Shown here: positions 55,611 to 64,000 of the stretch, one piece after another
Layout of the letters: the number at the start of each line of letters is the position of its first letter
How positions within the stretch are numbered: the stretch's first letter is position 1
NCBI RefSeq assembly: GCF_031599675.1
Contig: NZ_CP134223.1
Span: forward strand, 1,550,001-1,614,000
Origin: Paenibacillus pedocola
GTDB taxonomy: Bacteria > Bacillota > Bacilli > Paenibacillales > Paenibacillaceae
Direction: 5' to 3'
Length of the DNA: 64,000 nt
Notes under the pieces: model-generated
Told to the model about the DNA's origin: nothing
Database searches by the model: none
What the model saw: only the letters and a program-made list of their open reading frames with translations
Translations under genes and position numbers: made by a program

Positions 55611-56453
55611 ATGTCTCATCCAAATCGCGCTTTTCCGGTACTATCCGCCCGAGACAAGCTGCTCCCATTTTATTTGCTAGGGATTGGTCTGCATCATGAA
55701 CAGGAGCATATATACCGGGACCCGGGCATTCAGGATTATCAGTGGATTCAATGCCGTAGTGGCGAGGGCAAACTCAAGCTAAGTGGATCGGAGCATATCG
55801 TCAAGCAAGGCATGGGTATGCTGCTGTTCCCCGGCCAGAAACACGAGTACTATGCTTTATCGGGGAGCTGGAAAGTCGACTGGATCATTTTTGATGGCAG
55901 CGGGTCAGCAGGCTTGTTTAAAACAGTCGGCATTGTAGACACATGCGTATTCACGCTCGCATCGCCCGAATACCTTCTATCCGGAATGAAGGAGCTGCTG
56001 AAAGCTGCCCTTACGCCGCGAGAGCAAACGTTAAGCAATTACGCATGCTCCGCCATCCTTTATACCTTATTGACGGAAATAATTCAGCGCATCTCTGTCG
56101 AGGGTAGCGATACTGTCGGTCAGCAGTATACACGGTTAAAGCCGGTCCTAGACTATATTGACCAGCATTATGCCGAAGAGATTACTTTACAGACACTCGC
56201 CGGATTGATGTGCGTCACACCGGAATACTTCTGCCATTTGTTCAAGAAGACGACAGGCATTCGTCCCATCAGCTATGTCAATCAGGTAAGGGTCAACAAG
56301 AGCAAGGAACTGCTGCTCGACAATGTGCAGCGCGGGATGGAGGATATTGCTCATCAAGTCGGCTTCGAATCTGCCAGCTATTATGGAGCAATCTTCAAGA
56401 AGCTGGAACGGCTCACACCCGGCGCTTTCCGCCGCAGCTACCAGAAATCTTAA
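55611..56453 (+). CDS. AraC-family regulator divergent from GH42
   Basis: This 280-residue protein has an N-terminal cupin (GIGLHHEQEHIYRDPGIQDYQWIQCRSGEGKLKL) and a C-terminal AraC HTH pair (ITLQTLAGLMCVTPEYFCHLF...MEDIAHQVGFESASYYGAIFKKL). Ribosome site GCAGGAG. The 110-base A/T-rich gap to the GH42 gene must hold both promoters and its binding site; I see ATATTAATTG-type A/T repeats but no clear operator. Confidence 0.9.
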   Translation: MSHPNRAFPVLSARDKLLPFYLLGIGLHHEQEHIYRDPGIQDYQWIQCRSGEGKLKLSGSEHIVKQGMGMLLFPGQKHEYYALSGSWKVDWIIFDGSGSAGLFKTVGIVDTCVFTLASPEYLLSGMKELLKAALTPREQTLSNYACSAILYTLLTEIIQRISVEGSDTVGQQYTRLKPVLDYIDQHYAEEITLQTLAGLMCVTPEYFCHLFKKTTGIRPISYVNQVRVNKSKELLLDNVQRGMEDIAHQVGFESASYYGAIFKKLERLTPGAFRRSYQKS

Positions 56454-56666
56454 TATATGTACTGTCCTTGTGAACGTCTCCTTCTGAGAACCAGAAAGTG
56501 TCTGTTATGTTTATCTATCTAAAATGTTTGTTTTTATCACCAGGAATACGTGTAAAGTATAACCTTTAATGCTACCTTTCGATGGATATTTGAATTGTTG
56601 GTGAAAGTTAGGCGGATATATAATTTAGTAAAAGGCCTTGGGACCAGGCTATTCAGGAGGATATCC

Positions 56667-58349
56667 ATGAAATTAAAGGTGCAAGTATATAATGAAGCAA
56701 AAGAACAGGCCTCTTGCAAAATCCATCTATGCGAGCTTCATCATAACAGCGGCCTTACTGTAAACAGTCATAAAATAGTGGTCTACTGCAATGGAGCATA
56801 TGAATTTGAACTGGAAGCGGGCGAGTATGGGATCGAATGCTTTAAGGGCCCTTTATTTTTGCCTGTGGAGAGAAAGGTGCGGCTGGATCAGGACGATGTT
56901 GTTGTTGAGGTGTATTTGCAGAAAATAGTGGATACGAAGCGTCTTGGCCTTTACTCCTTCGACGCACATTCGCATATCTCCAGGAATTTGAACTCAACGG
57001 CAGGGAACCTTGTAAGTGCCTCTGCCATTATGAAGGGTGAGGATTTTAACTTTTTCTTTGCAGGATCGCCATATGATCTGGAGACTCATATCCAGGACCG
57101 GGATGGAAACCGGGAGGAAAAGGCTGCCTACAGGGAAAAGTACTCCGGGACTATCAAAGCCGTAAATAACTCCGATTTTATTCTGGATATAGGCAACGAA
57201 ATTGTGAAATGCCGTTATGGGCACATGTTTATGATGAATTATGAACAGCTGCCTCCTTTTAGCAAGTATTATGACCGGGCATGGGATCCGTGGCTGTTTA
57301 CCAAAGCCGGAGCAGAACCGGAATACTGCATCTCATACCCTTATGAAGCGCTTGGAAAGGAAAGAGGCGGGAATTCCGTTGCGGTTGCTGCCCATCCCAC
57401 CAGCTGGTGGTCTCATAATGGAGAGTTCATCACTAATATTGCAGCTTCTTTAGGATTTGAAATCCTGGCCGGATCGATCGATGCGATGGTGATTATGGGA
57501 TATGACAGCGATCATCTCTCATACCAGAAGCTTTGGTACGATGTATTGGATAACGGCTATTTTATGCCGGGAGTGGCAGAAACGGATCATTCCTTCGATT
57601 CGGCTCCGATGGAGCATTTGAAGTTCAGAACCTATACTTTTGCTGATGAATTTAGCATTGATTCCTTATGTACATCGGTAAAAGCAGGCAAAAATATGGT
57701 GTCCTCAGGGCCCGTCATTCTGCTGAAAGTAAACGGACAAATTCCTGGAGCGGTCCTGAACTATACAGAAGATGATGAATTTAATATCCAGATTGAAACA
57801 TTCCGGTGTTATCAGGCGTCACTTAGTAAAATCCAGCTGATCGTCAATGGTGAAGTATGGAAAGAGGTTGGAATCGACGATCCTCATTACGAACTGAATG
57901 AAAAACTAAGCATAAAGCAGGATAGCTATATTCTTGCAAAATGTTATGATTTTGCTGGAAATGTCGCGATCACAAATCCTGTTTACATCAGAAACACCCC
58001 CTTTGCAAACAGGAATTTCCAATCGGATCTGACCATATGTATCACAAAGGACGGCCAGCCGGCGGACGGAGTTTTCTGGATTGACCATGACTCCGATAAG
58101 ACGGAGTTTACACAGGAAATCCGTTGCACGATTAAGCCAGCTTCTGAAGTGAATATCGCGGTTGCCGGAACGGTGAAGCAGGTGAAGCTATTTGAAATGG
58201 GTGAATTGCAGCAAATATTCCGGAATCTTTATTTTGGATATTTTAATCAAGACAACCGTTACTCTGCAGGAGAAGTGCCTGCCGCCTGCTTTGAGCTTTC
58301 GCGGATCAGACAAATCTTAAGTAAAGTGGAGCTCCAGATCAGTTTTTAG
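56667..58349 (+). CDS. CehA/McbA-type PHP metallohydrolase
   Basis: This 560-residue protein has a beta-rich N-terminal part (to about 110) and a PHP-like phosphoesterase-fold domain with metal-site motifs in order: YSFDAHSHIS (two His and Asp), DIGNEI (Glu), VAAHPTSWW (His) and VAETDHSF (Asp, His). A beta-sandwich follows. I recognise the CehA/McbA group, members of which hydrolyse esters or related bonds; the substrate here is unknown. ATG 56667 follows AGGAGGATATCC; an earlier in-frame start has no such site. No signal peptide. It precedes a two-component system and sugar permeases. Confidence 0.8.
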   Translation: MKLKVQVYNEAKEQASCKIHLCELHHNSGLTVNSHKIVVYCNGAYEFELEAGEYGIECFKGPLFLPVERKVRLDQDDVVVEVYLQKIVDTKRLGLYSFDAHSHISRNLNSTAGNLVSASAIMKGEDFNFFFAGSPYDLETHIQDRDGNREEKAAYREKYSGTIKAVNNSDFILDIGNEIVKCRYGHMFMMNYEQLPPFSKYYDRAWDPWLFTKAGAEPEYCISYPYEALGKERGGNSVAVAAHPTSWWSHNGEFITNIAASLGFEILAGSIDAMVIMGYDSDHLSYQKLWYDVLDNGYFMPGVAETDHSFDSAPMEHLKFRTYTFADEFSIDSLCTSVKAGKNMVSSGPVILLKVNGQIPGAVLNYTEDDEFNIQIETFRCYQASLSKIQLIVNGEVWKEVGIDDPHYELNEKLSIKQDSYILAKCYDFAGNVAITNPVYIRNTPFANRNFQSDLTICITKDGQPADGVFWIDHDSDKTEFTQEIRCTIKPASEVNIAVAGTVKQVKLFEMGELQQIFRNLYFGYFNQDNRYSAGEVPAACFELSRIRQILSKVELQISF

Positions 58350-58462
58350 AGTATTCCGGCGCGATATTTTATATCCCGTTTATCTTACTTTGTTATAGTG
58401 GTGCATGACCCTAATTCTGCAATTCTACAAAAAATAATGAATGCAAAGAGAAGGTAATGTAC

Positions 58463-60073
58463 ATGGCCAAACTATTGATTGTAGAAGATAACGATTTTGA
58501 ACGAAATGCCCTGCAAAATTATATTGACTGGGACATTCTGGGGATCAGGCAGGTAGAGACTGCCTTTAACGGTCTGGACGGGCTGGACAAAGCACTCACC
58601 TTTATGCCCGATATCATCATCAGCGATATGAAAATGCCGGGTATGAGCGGGATTGAAATGGCCAAAAATGTAATCCGGTTTTGTCCTGATGTGAAATTTA
58701 TCTTTTCCAGCGGACATGAAGAGGTCAGCCTGATTCAGGAAGCGATGGAGGTAAGGGCGTACAGCTATTTAATCAAACCTCTGAAACAAGAGGAACTGAT
58801 CAGTATTATTAAGAAGATCACTTCCATTCTTGTAGATGAGAAGCTATCCAGCCTGGAGAATAACAAGATTATTGCACAGTTTCAGAATAATCTTCCTTTT
58901 CTGCAATCGAGGTTCCTTGAGGAATTAATCGTCTCGGGAAAAAGCGCCAATGATACAAAAGCCTTATCAGTTCAGGCGAACGATCTGAAGCTGAGAATGA
59001 TCGGGATGTATAAGCTGGCTTTGATCGAGTTTGATTTTGGCGCGGATACGGATCTGTTTCAGAATACCGATTTGCTCAATGTGATCCTGTTCAGGCTCGA
59101 AGGCCTCAACAGCAATAAGAATGTAATTTTTTTGAAGAATTCAGGCAAAGGCATCATTGCACTGCTTCATACTCTGGTCCAGGGAGAGGAGAAGGATGCA
59201 AGGATAATTAATGATATTGAACAAGAAATCAAAGCCTTGTCTAACGAATATAACTACAAGTATATGATCGGAGTCAGCGGTCAGTTTGCTAATTTTGCTG
59301 AGCTGAATGCGGCCTACAAACAAGCTGTTATGGTTACGAGCAGAAAGATAGAACTGGGGTATGGACATATCGTTTTTTACAGTGAGTCAACAGAAGCACT
59401 TTCTGCTTCAATGGAGCCGGAACCGAAGGATATCAAAGCGGCAATTTCACGCGTGACGGACCTGGTGTGTGAGGGGGAAAGCTGTGAGGATGAGCTTAAC
59501 CAGCTGGTAAACGTAATATTGCTGGACTCCAATAAAAAAATGGATGATATTCAAAGCCTGTTTATCTTCCTCTTTTCCAACCTTTCCATGCAAATGGCAG
59601 GCTTAGGTGAACGGTTCGAGAAGATGGCTGAAGAAGAAATTCACATTTTCAAGAATATCATTAATTCCAAAACCATCCCGGAACTGATCTTATATACCAG
59701 CAAGATCTTATATTCCATCTCTTCCTACATGGACCGGAAAAAACTCAATAAAGATGACTACATTATCAAGGAAATTTTAAATATTTTGAATCATGACTAC
59801 AGCAAGCCGATAACGCTTACTTATATTTCGGACAGGGTGTACTTGAGTCCCAACTATCTGAGAATTTTATTCAAGGAAAAGATGAACATCAGCATTCAGG
59901 AATATTTGACAAATCTGCGGATCTGCAAGGCCAAGGAGCTGTTACAGCAGACCAAATACAAAGTCCATGAGATCGGCGAGATGGTAGGGTATGAGAACAG
60001 CACTTATTTTAACATCGTGTTCAAGAATTACATTCAGATGACGCCAAAGGAATACAGGAAAAAGTTCAGGTGA
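58463..60073 (+). CDS. YesN-like response regulator (receiver plus AraC HTH)
   Basis: This 536-residue protein has an N-terminal receiver domain (LLIVEDNDFERNALQNYIDW; phospho-acceptor Asp in IIISDMKMPGMSG; Lys in YLIKPLKQ), a long middle region and a C-terminal AraC HTH (ITLTYISDRVYLSPNYLRILF...VHEIGEMVGYENSTYFNIVF). ATG 58463 is used because GAGAAGGT ends 7 bases earlier. The histidine kinase gene follows by 33 bases; the pair likely activates the sugar ABC genes at 62 kb. Confidence 0.93.
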   Translation: MAKLLIVEDNDFERNALQNYIDWDILGIRQVETAFNGLDGLDKALTFMPDIIISDMKMPGMSGIEMAKNVIRFCPDVKFIFSSGHEEVSLIQEAMEVRAYSYLIKPLKQEELISIIKKITSILVDEKLSSLENNKIIAQFQNNLPFLQSRFLEELIVSGKSANDTKALSVQANDLKLRMIGMYKLALIEFDFGADTDLFQNTDLLNVILFRLEGLNSNKNVIFLKNSGKGIIALLHTLVQGEEKDARIINDIEQEIKALSNEYNYKYMIGVSGQFANFAELNAAYKQAVMVTSRKIELGYGHIVFYSESTEALSASMEPEPKDIKAAISRVTDLVCEGESCEDELNQLVNVILLDSNKKMDDIQSLFIFLFSNLSMQMAGLGERFEKMAEEEIHIFKNIINSKTIPELILYTSKILYSISSYMDRKKLNKDDYIIKEILNILNHDYSKPITLTYISDRVYLSPNYLRILFKEKMNISIQEYLTNLRICKAKELLQQTKYKVHEIGEMVGYENSTYFNIVFKNYIQMTPKEYRKKFR

Positions 60074-60106
60074 GATCACACAAGCCTATGCTAATGGAGC
60101 GTACAA

Positions 60107-61867
60107 ATGATGAATGAACATGGACTTCGTGTAAGGAAAAAAGACTATAAATTCTTTCACATCATCTTAGCCTTCAATATCCTGATTCCGCTCGTTTGTT
60201 CAGTTACCATCAGTTCCATTCTATACGGAAGATTAAGCCAGACGCTTAACCATCAGAAGGAAGAGTTCATGCATTATGCCACCTCCCAGGCTCTGAACGG
60301 AATTGAGAACATCATGAAAAACTGTGAGCTGACGGCCAAAAACATCTATTCCGACAATACGGTATCCAGCCTCTTCCTGGGCACGTATCACGGTAATGTG
60401 GATTACAATTTATTTAACCATTTTATGGGGATTAACAATGTATTCGAGAACTATATCCAGACAAACAGTGACATCCGGAACATCACCATCTATAAAATCG
60501 ACCCTGAACTGATTACGGACGGTAAAAATGTTAAAAGTATAGAGAGCTTCACAAGACAGGATCTGATGCAAAAAGCGATAGATGCCCGCGGGAAGGATGT
60601 TTGGGTTACCTACGAGGAGGAAGGGGAGGGAACCCGGATCCTGCTGCTTAAATACATCAATATTAACCTGCCGGGCGGGGTTCTGGCCATAGAGATGAAT
60701 CAGGACCGGTTAAGTAATCTGTCAAAAGGCGAAGAGAATGCCAAATACCTTTTGTATTTGCTCAGTGAAGGGAAGATGATTTTCAGTTCCAATCCAAAGG
60801 TTCCGATCGGCAGAGACACGCTGGATACTGTGAAGACAAATGTACTGAGGGACAAGTTCTTATCCAAGCTGAAGCAGGATGACAGCTCTTATTATTCCTA
60901 TTACGGAAAAGTCAATGATGCGTTGTCTGTGGTTATCCTCTACGATGCCTATGAGATCGAAAAGGAGAAGCGGTCAATCGCCAAGTATGTATGGGTTAGT
61001 ACATGCTTTTTTGTGTTGGTCGGTGTTGTACTGGCGATCCTGTTCTCCACAAGATTTGCCCGGAACATCGAAAGACTGGCGCATAAAATGAAGTCCATTG
61101 AAAAAGGAAATTTAAAAATCGTGCCGGGTACGAATAAAATCCGTGAAATTTCGGCGCTGGATCAAACCTTGTGCAGCATGGCGCAGAAGATAGAAGGGCT
61201 TACTGAAGACATCGCCAGGACAGAACGTCAGAAGGTACAAAGTGAGATCAAATATTTACAGAAACAGATGAATCCGCATTTTTTGTACAATTTACTGTCT
61301 GCAGTAAGGTGGATTGCATTCCATAAAAGAGAGGATAGAATTGTCCATATCATTGATCTGTTAAGTGATTTTTATAAAATCGTGCTCAGCCAGGGAAGAG
61401 ACATCATTCAGCTTACATCCGAAATTAGGCTGATTGAGAATTATGTTGCCCTGCAAAATTTATGCCATAGTGACGAGATCAAGCTGACGGTCCAGTCAGA
61501 TCAGGAATACGTGGACCTGCCCATTAGTAAAATGACCCTGCAGCCGTTTATTGAAAATAGCATCATTCATGGGAAACCTCACGGGAAGCTCATTCATATC
61601 AATGTGGATATCCGCAAAGAGGGTGATCATGTGGTGATCACAGTCAGGGATGACGGAATGGGTGTGAAGGAGAGCTTTATCAAGTATATGGAGTGTCTGA
61701 ATAAAGGGGAAGAGACGGATGCCAAGCTGGGGTATGGTGTCACGAACACATTCATGCGGCTCAGGCTACTCTACAGTAATGCGAGTATTCATGTATACCC
61801 GGGGAATCCGGGAACCGTTGTAGAAATCTCTTTTGATGTTGTTAACAAGCAGGAGCTGGAGGCTTAA
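60107..61867 (+). CDS. YesM-like sensor histidine kinase
   Basis: This 586-residue membrane kinase has helix 1 (FFHIILAFNILIPLVCSVTI), an extracellular sensor domain of about 250 residues, helix 2 (YVWVSTCFFVLVGVVLAILF), HAMP, the His-kinase box QMNPHFLYNLLSAVRW with the phospho-His, and an ATPase domain (PFIENSIIHGK; VRDDGMGV). It probably senses extracellular oligosaccharide, directly or through the ABC binding protein, and phosphorylates the preceding regulator. A terminator follows. Confidence 0.93.
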   Translation: MMNEHGLRVRKKDYKFFHIILAFNILIPLVCSVTISSILYGRLSQTLNHQKEEFMHYATSQALNGIENIMKNCELTAKNIYSDNTVSSLFLGTYHGNVDYNLFNHFMGINNVFENYIQTNSDIRNITIYKIDPELITDGKNVKSIESFTRQDLMQKAIDARGKDVWVTYEEEGEGTRILLLKYININLPGGVLAIEMNQDRLSNLSKGEENAKYLLYLLSEGKMIFSSNPKVPIGRDTLDTVKTNVLRDKFLSKLKQDDSSYYSYYGKVNDALSVVILYDAYEIEKEKRSIAKYVWVSTCFFVLVGVVLAILFSTRFARNIERLAHKMKSIEKGNLKIVPGTNKIREISALDQTLCSMAQKIEGLTEDIARTERQKVQSEIKYLQKQMNPHFLYNLLSAVRWIAFHKREDRIVHIIDLLSDFYKIVLSQGRDIIQLTSEIRLIENYVALQNLCHSDEIKLTVQSDQEYVDLPISKMTLQPFIENSIIHGKPHGKLIHINVDIRKEGDHVVITVRDDGMGVKESFIKYMECLNKGEETDAKLGYGVTNTFMRLRLLYSNASIHVYPGNPGTVVEISFDVVNKQELEA

Positions 61868-61881
61868 GTATAGCGTACCGT

Positions 61882-61936
61882 AAGCAGGGTGATATTCTTG
61901 GTGAATGTAACAAGCCGGGAGCACCCTGCTTTTTTG
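61882..61936 (+). terminator. Terminator of the two-component operon
   Basis: AAGCAGGGTG / CACCCTGCTT around a long loop, followed by TTTT. Confidence 0.75.
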
Positions 61937-62138
61937 TGGCATCAAAGTTTTGTTTTTTATTGAAAATGTTTATATCTATATTTCTTTTGCAGGTGAAAGT
62001 GATGCAGTTAGATATATCATTCGATGGATACTTCAATTGAATTGAAGGGCAGCTGACCGGATAATTGAATTATGAAAGGTGGCGGTGAATGCTTAAAGAA
62101 CAGTAAATGCAGGATTACCCTTGGACAGGAGGCAGGGC

Positions 62139-63068
62139 ATGAAAGCGGGATACGGTAATTACAGCATCATCAAAAAAATAAAAAGGCAGAAGGTTCATCT
62201 TCTTCTATTGCTCCCTTTTCTAATCTTTATTCTGATCTTCAAATACACTCCGATGTATGGTGCGCTGCTTGCGTTCAGAGAATTTTCCTACAGAACGCCG
62301 TTCGGGGGGGAATGGGTTGGATTTCATTATTTCAAGTCTTTTTTCAGTAATCCTGATTTCTCCGTAGTCATCCGTAACACGATTGTGATCAGTTCGCTCA
62401 GTCTAATAGGTTCAACCCTTGCGGCGATTATATTTGCCATACTGATCTGCGAAGTGAAGAACGCCGTCTATAAAAAATTTGTACAGACCGTTTCCTATTT
62501 GCCGCATTTTATTTCCTGGGTAGTCGTAGCGGGGATGGCGATGACAATCTTCTCTATTGATGAACTGGCGCCGGTGAATTCGTTCCTGCTCAGTATGCAT
62601 TGGATCGATACACCAGTTAATTTTCTCGGGGAAGCAGATCATTTCTGGCCGCTCGTTACGGGGCTGAATGTGTGGAAGAACGTGGGATGGAATTCCATTA
62701 TTTATATTGCTGCCATAACATCGATTGATAAGCAGCAGTATGAATCCGCTGTGATTGACGGGGCCAATAAGTTTCGGCAAATTACCCATATTACCATCCC
62801 TACTATAATGCCTACCATCATTCTGCTGTTTACCTTTGGTGTAGGCTACATATTGAATGCGGGATTAGATCAGCAGCTATTTCTGCAGAATCCCATGAAT
62901 ATCAGCCGGTCCGAGGTTCTGGACACCTATGTACTGAAGTACGGCCTGCAGCAGGCGGCATTCTCTTATGGAGCAGCTGTCGGTCTGTTTAAGAGTGTTG
63001 TTGGCATAGCTCTGATCGTACTTTGCAACTATGCTTGCAGAAAGTTCCTGAAGATGGGGATTTTCTAA
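62139..63068 (+). CDS. Carbohydrate ABC transporter permease, LplB/YteP type
   Basis: This 309-residue membrane protein is the first permease of a CUT1-type sugar importer. It shows LLLLPFLIFILIFKYTPMYGALLAF at the start and the EAA loop as YESAVIDGANKFRQITHITI. ATG 62139 follows CAGGAGGCAGGG; the earlier TTG 62121 overlaps that site. It is followed by the second permease after 34 bases, and the YesN/YesM pair lies just upstream, the usual arrangement for inducible oligosaccharide uptake. Confidence 0.93.
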   Translation: MKAGYGNYSIIKKIKRQKVHLLLLLPFLIFILIFKYTPMYGALLAFREFSYRTPFGGEWVGFHYFKSFFSNPDFSVVIRNTIVISSLSLIGSTLAAIIFAILICEVKNAVYKKFVQTVSYLPHFISWVVVAGMAMTIFSIDELAPVNSFLLSMHWIDTPVNFLGEADHFWPLVTGLNVWKNVGWNSIIYIAAITSIDKQQYESAVIDGANKFRQITHITIPTIMPTIILLFTFGVGYILNAGLDQQLFLQNPMNISRSEVLDTYVLKYGLQQAAFSYGAAVGLFKSVVGIALIVLCNYACRKFLKMGIF

Positions 63069-63102
63069 AGCGATGAGTCAGAAGCCGGTAAGGGGGAGTT
63101 AG

Positions 63103-63990
63103 ATGAAAATAACAAAGGGAGAACGGTTATTCTATCTGATCAATAATGCATTTCTGCTGTTCGTGGGATTTCTGGCTGTATTTCCCTTCTGGAATATATT
63201 TGTCGTGTCTTTTAATGACGGAAGGGATGCCATGCGGGGAAGTATTTATTTCTGGCCTCGAAAGTTCTCATTGGAAGCCTATAGCGCCATCTTCAACGAG
63301 AGCAGCCTGATGCACGCCACATATATCAGCATCTCAAGGACTTTACTGGGGACACTCCTTGGGCTTCTGTGTACAGCTGTTCTTGCGTATCTGTTATCCA
63401 ACCGGGAGCTGATCTTCAGAAGAGGCATCCTATTCTTCTTTATCTTCACCATGTATTTCTCAGGCGGCCTTATCCCGGAATTTATGCTCATCAAGAATCT
63501 GCACTTGTATAACAACTTTCTGGTGTACATCATCCCGAGTGCAATCAGCGTCTGGAATGTGATGGTTATGAGGCAGTTCTTCGAGGATCTCCCGGCTTCC
63601 CTGGCCGAATCGGCAAGGATCGACGGGGCATCGGAGCTGAGAACACTGAGAAGCATCATTCTTCCCATGTCGACTCCCGTACTGGCAACCATTGCATTGA
63701 TGATAGGAGTACAGCAGTGGACCACTTGGTTCGACACCTTTATGTTTACTTCAGGCTCGCAGAATTTAGAAACCCTTCAAGGGGTTCTGGTCAAAATCCT
63801 GATGGAAACCCAGATCCAGTCTACGGACCCTGTACAAGCGGCCAGGCTGGAGCAATCCGGTTCCATTCTTACCCCGGAAGTCATTAAGATGGCTACAATT
63901 ACGATTACTACCGTTCCTATTATCCTGGTATACCCATTTTTGCAGAGATACTTTGTCGGCGGTCTTACGGTAGGTGCAGTAAAAGGCTGA
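63103..63990 (+). CDS. Carbohydrate ABC transporter permease, YtcP type
   Basis: This complete 295-residue permease has six predicted helices (FLLFVGFLAVFPFWNIFVVSF at the start), the EAA loop SLAESARIDGASELRTLRSI and the ending YFVGGLTVGAVKG. It pairs with the LplB-type permease just upstream. The solute-binding protein gene is expected immediately after, beyond the window. Ribosome site AAGGGGGAG. Confidence 0.93.
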   Translation: MKITKGERLFYLINNAFLLFVGFLAVFPFWNIFVVSFNDGRDAMRGSIYFWPRKFSLEAYSAIFNESSLMHATYISISRTLLGTLLGLLCTAVLAYLLSNRELIFRRGILFFFIFTMYFSGGLIPEFMLIKNLHLYNNFLVYIIPSAISVWNVMVMRQFFEDLPASLAESARIDGASELRTLRSIILPMSTPVLATIALMIGVQQWTTWFDTFMFTSGSQNLETLQGVLVKILMETQIQSTDPVQAARLEQSGSILTPEVIKMATITITTVPIILVYPFLQRYFVGGLTVGAVKG

Positions 63991-64000
63991 TTCTCATTTA

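Overview
The window looks like chromosome of a Paenibacillus-type, spore-forming, plant-polysaccharide-degrading Firmicute. The evidence is an intact pro-sigma-K gene, YesN/YesM-type two-component sensors, LplB/YtcP-type sugar ABC permeases with a large lipoprotein binding protein, SLH and cohesin/dockerin proteins, frequent TTG starts with strong GGAGG ribosome sites, and many glycoside hydrolases. No rRNA, tRNA or CRISPR was seen. All family names rest on recognising motifs by eye; no database search was run.

Layout. 1-4.75 kb: end of a sugar ABC system (permease, lipoprotein), an M24-fold protein lacking the metal ligands, a sugar isomerase-like TIM barrel and a broken paralogue of it, followed by gene debris to 5.4 kb. 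5.5-9.3 kb (minus): DUF3999 and DUF2339 envelope proteins. 9.8-12.3 kb: GH1 6-phospho-beta-glucosidase divergent from a LacI regulator. 12.4-16.2 kb: AraC regulator divergent from a ThuA / Gfo-Idh-MocA / GH43 operon. 16.4-18.8 kb: a membrane acyltransferase-like protein and a GH8 exo-oligoxylanase. 19.16-19.86 kb: intact sigK.

From 19.9 to 53.4 kb the DNA is divided into blocks, each ending in a 3' fragment of sigK on the same strand (29.5-30.0, 31.9-32.4, 38.1-38.3 and 52.96-53.4 kb, plus a badly decayed piece near 30.45 kb). Each block carries different cargo: (1) a TetR-controlled set of reductases (two quinone-reductase-like proteins, alpha/beta hydrolase, SDRs, old yellow enzyme, aldo/keto reductase); (2) a small lipoprotein plus gene remnants; (3) an SLH-anchored cohesin protein next to a 1258-residue dockerin-bearing GH43 enzyme, with recombinase-like and IS256-like debris; (4) a 14-kb cluster for glycoside breakdown: GPH symporter, ROK kinase, chemoreceptor, TetR, three isomerase-type TIM barrels, two Gfo/Idh/MocA oxidoreductases, an AraC-GH39 fusion, and an alpha/beta pair resembling C-glycoside deglycosidase. 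This is best explained by repeated insertion at sigK, each newcomer supplying a fresh sigK tail and displacing the old one.

In block 4 the inferred pathway is uptake by the symporter, C3 oxidation of the sugar by a Gfo/Idh/MocA enzyme, cleavage by the alpha/beta deglycosidase, return of the keto-sugar to glucose, and phosphorylation by the ROK kinase. A palindromic motif related to TTTACTnnnAGTAAA lies before four of its transcription units and probably binds the cluster's TetR protein.

53.5-64 kb: GH42 beta-galactosidase divergent from an AraC regulator, a CehA/McbA-type PHP metallohydrolase, a YesN/YesM-like two-component system, and two sugar ABC permeases whose binding protein presumably lies beyond the window end.
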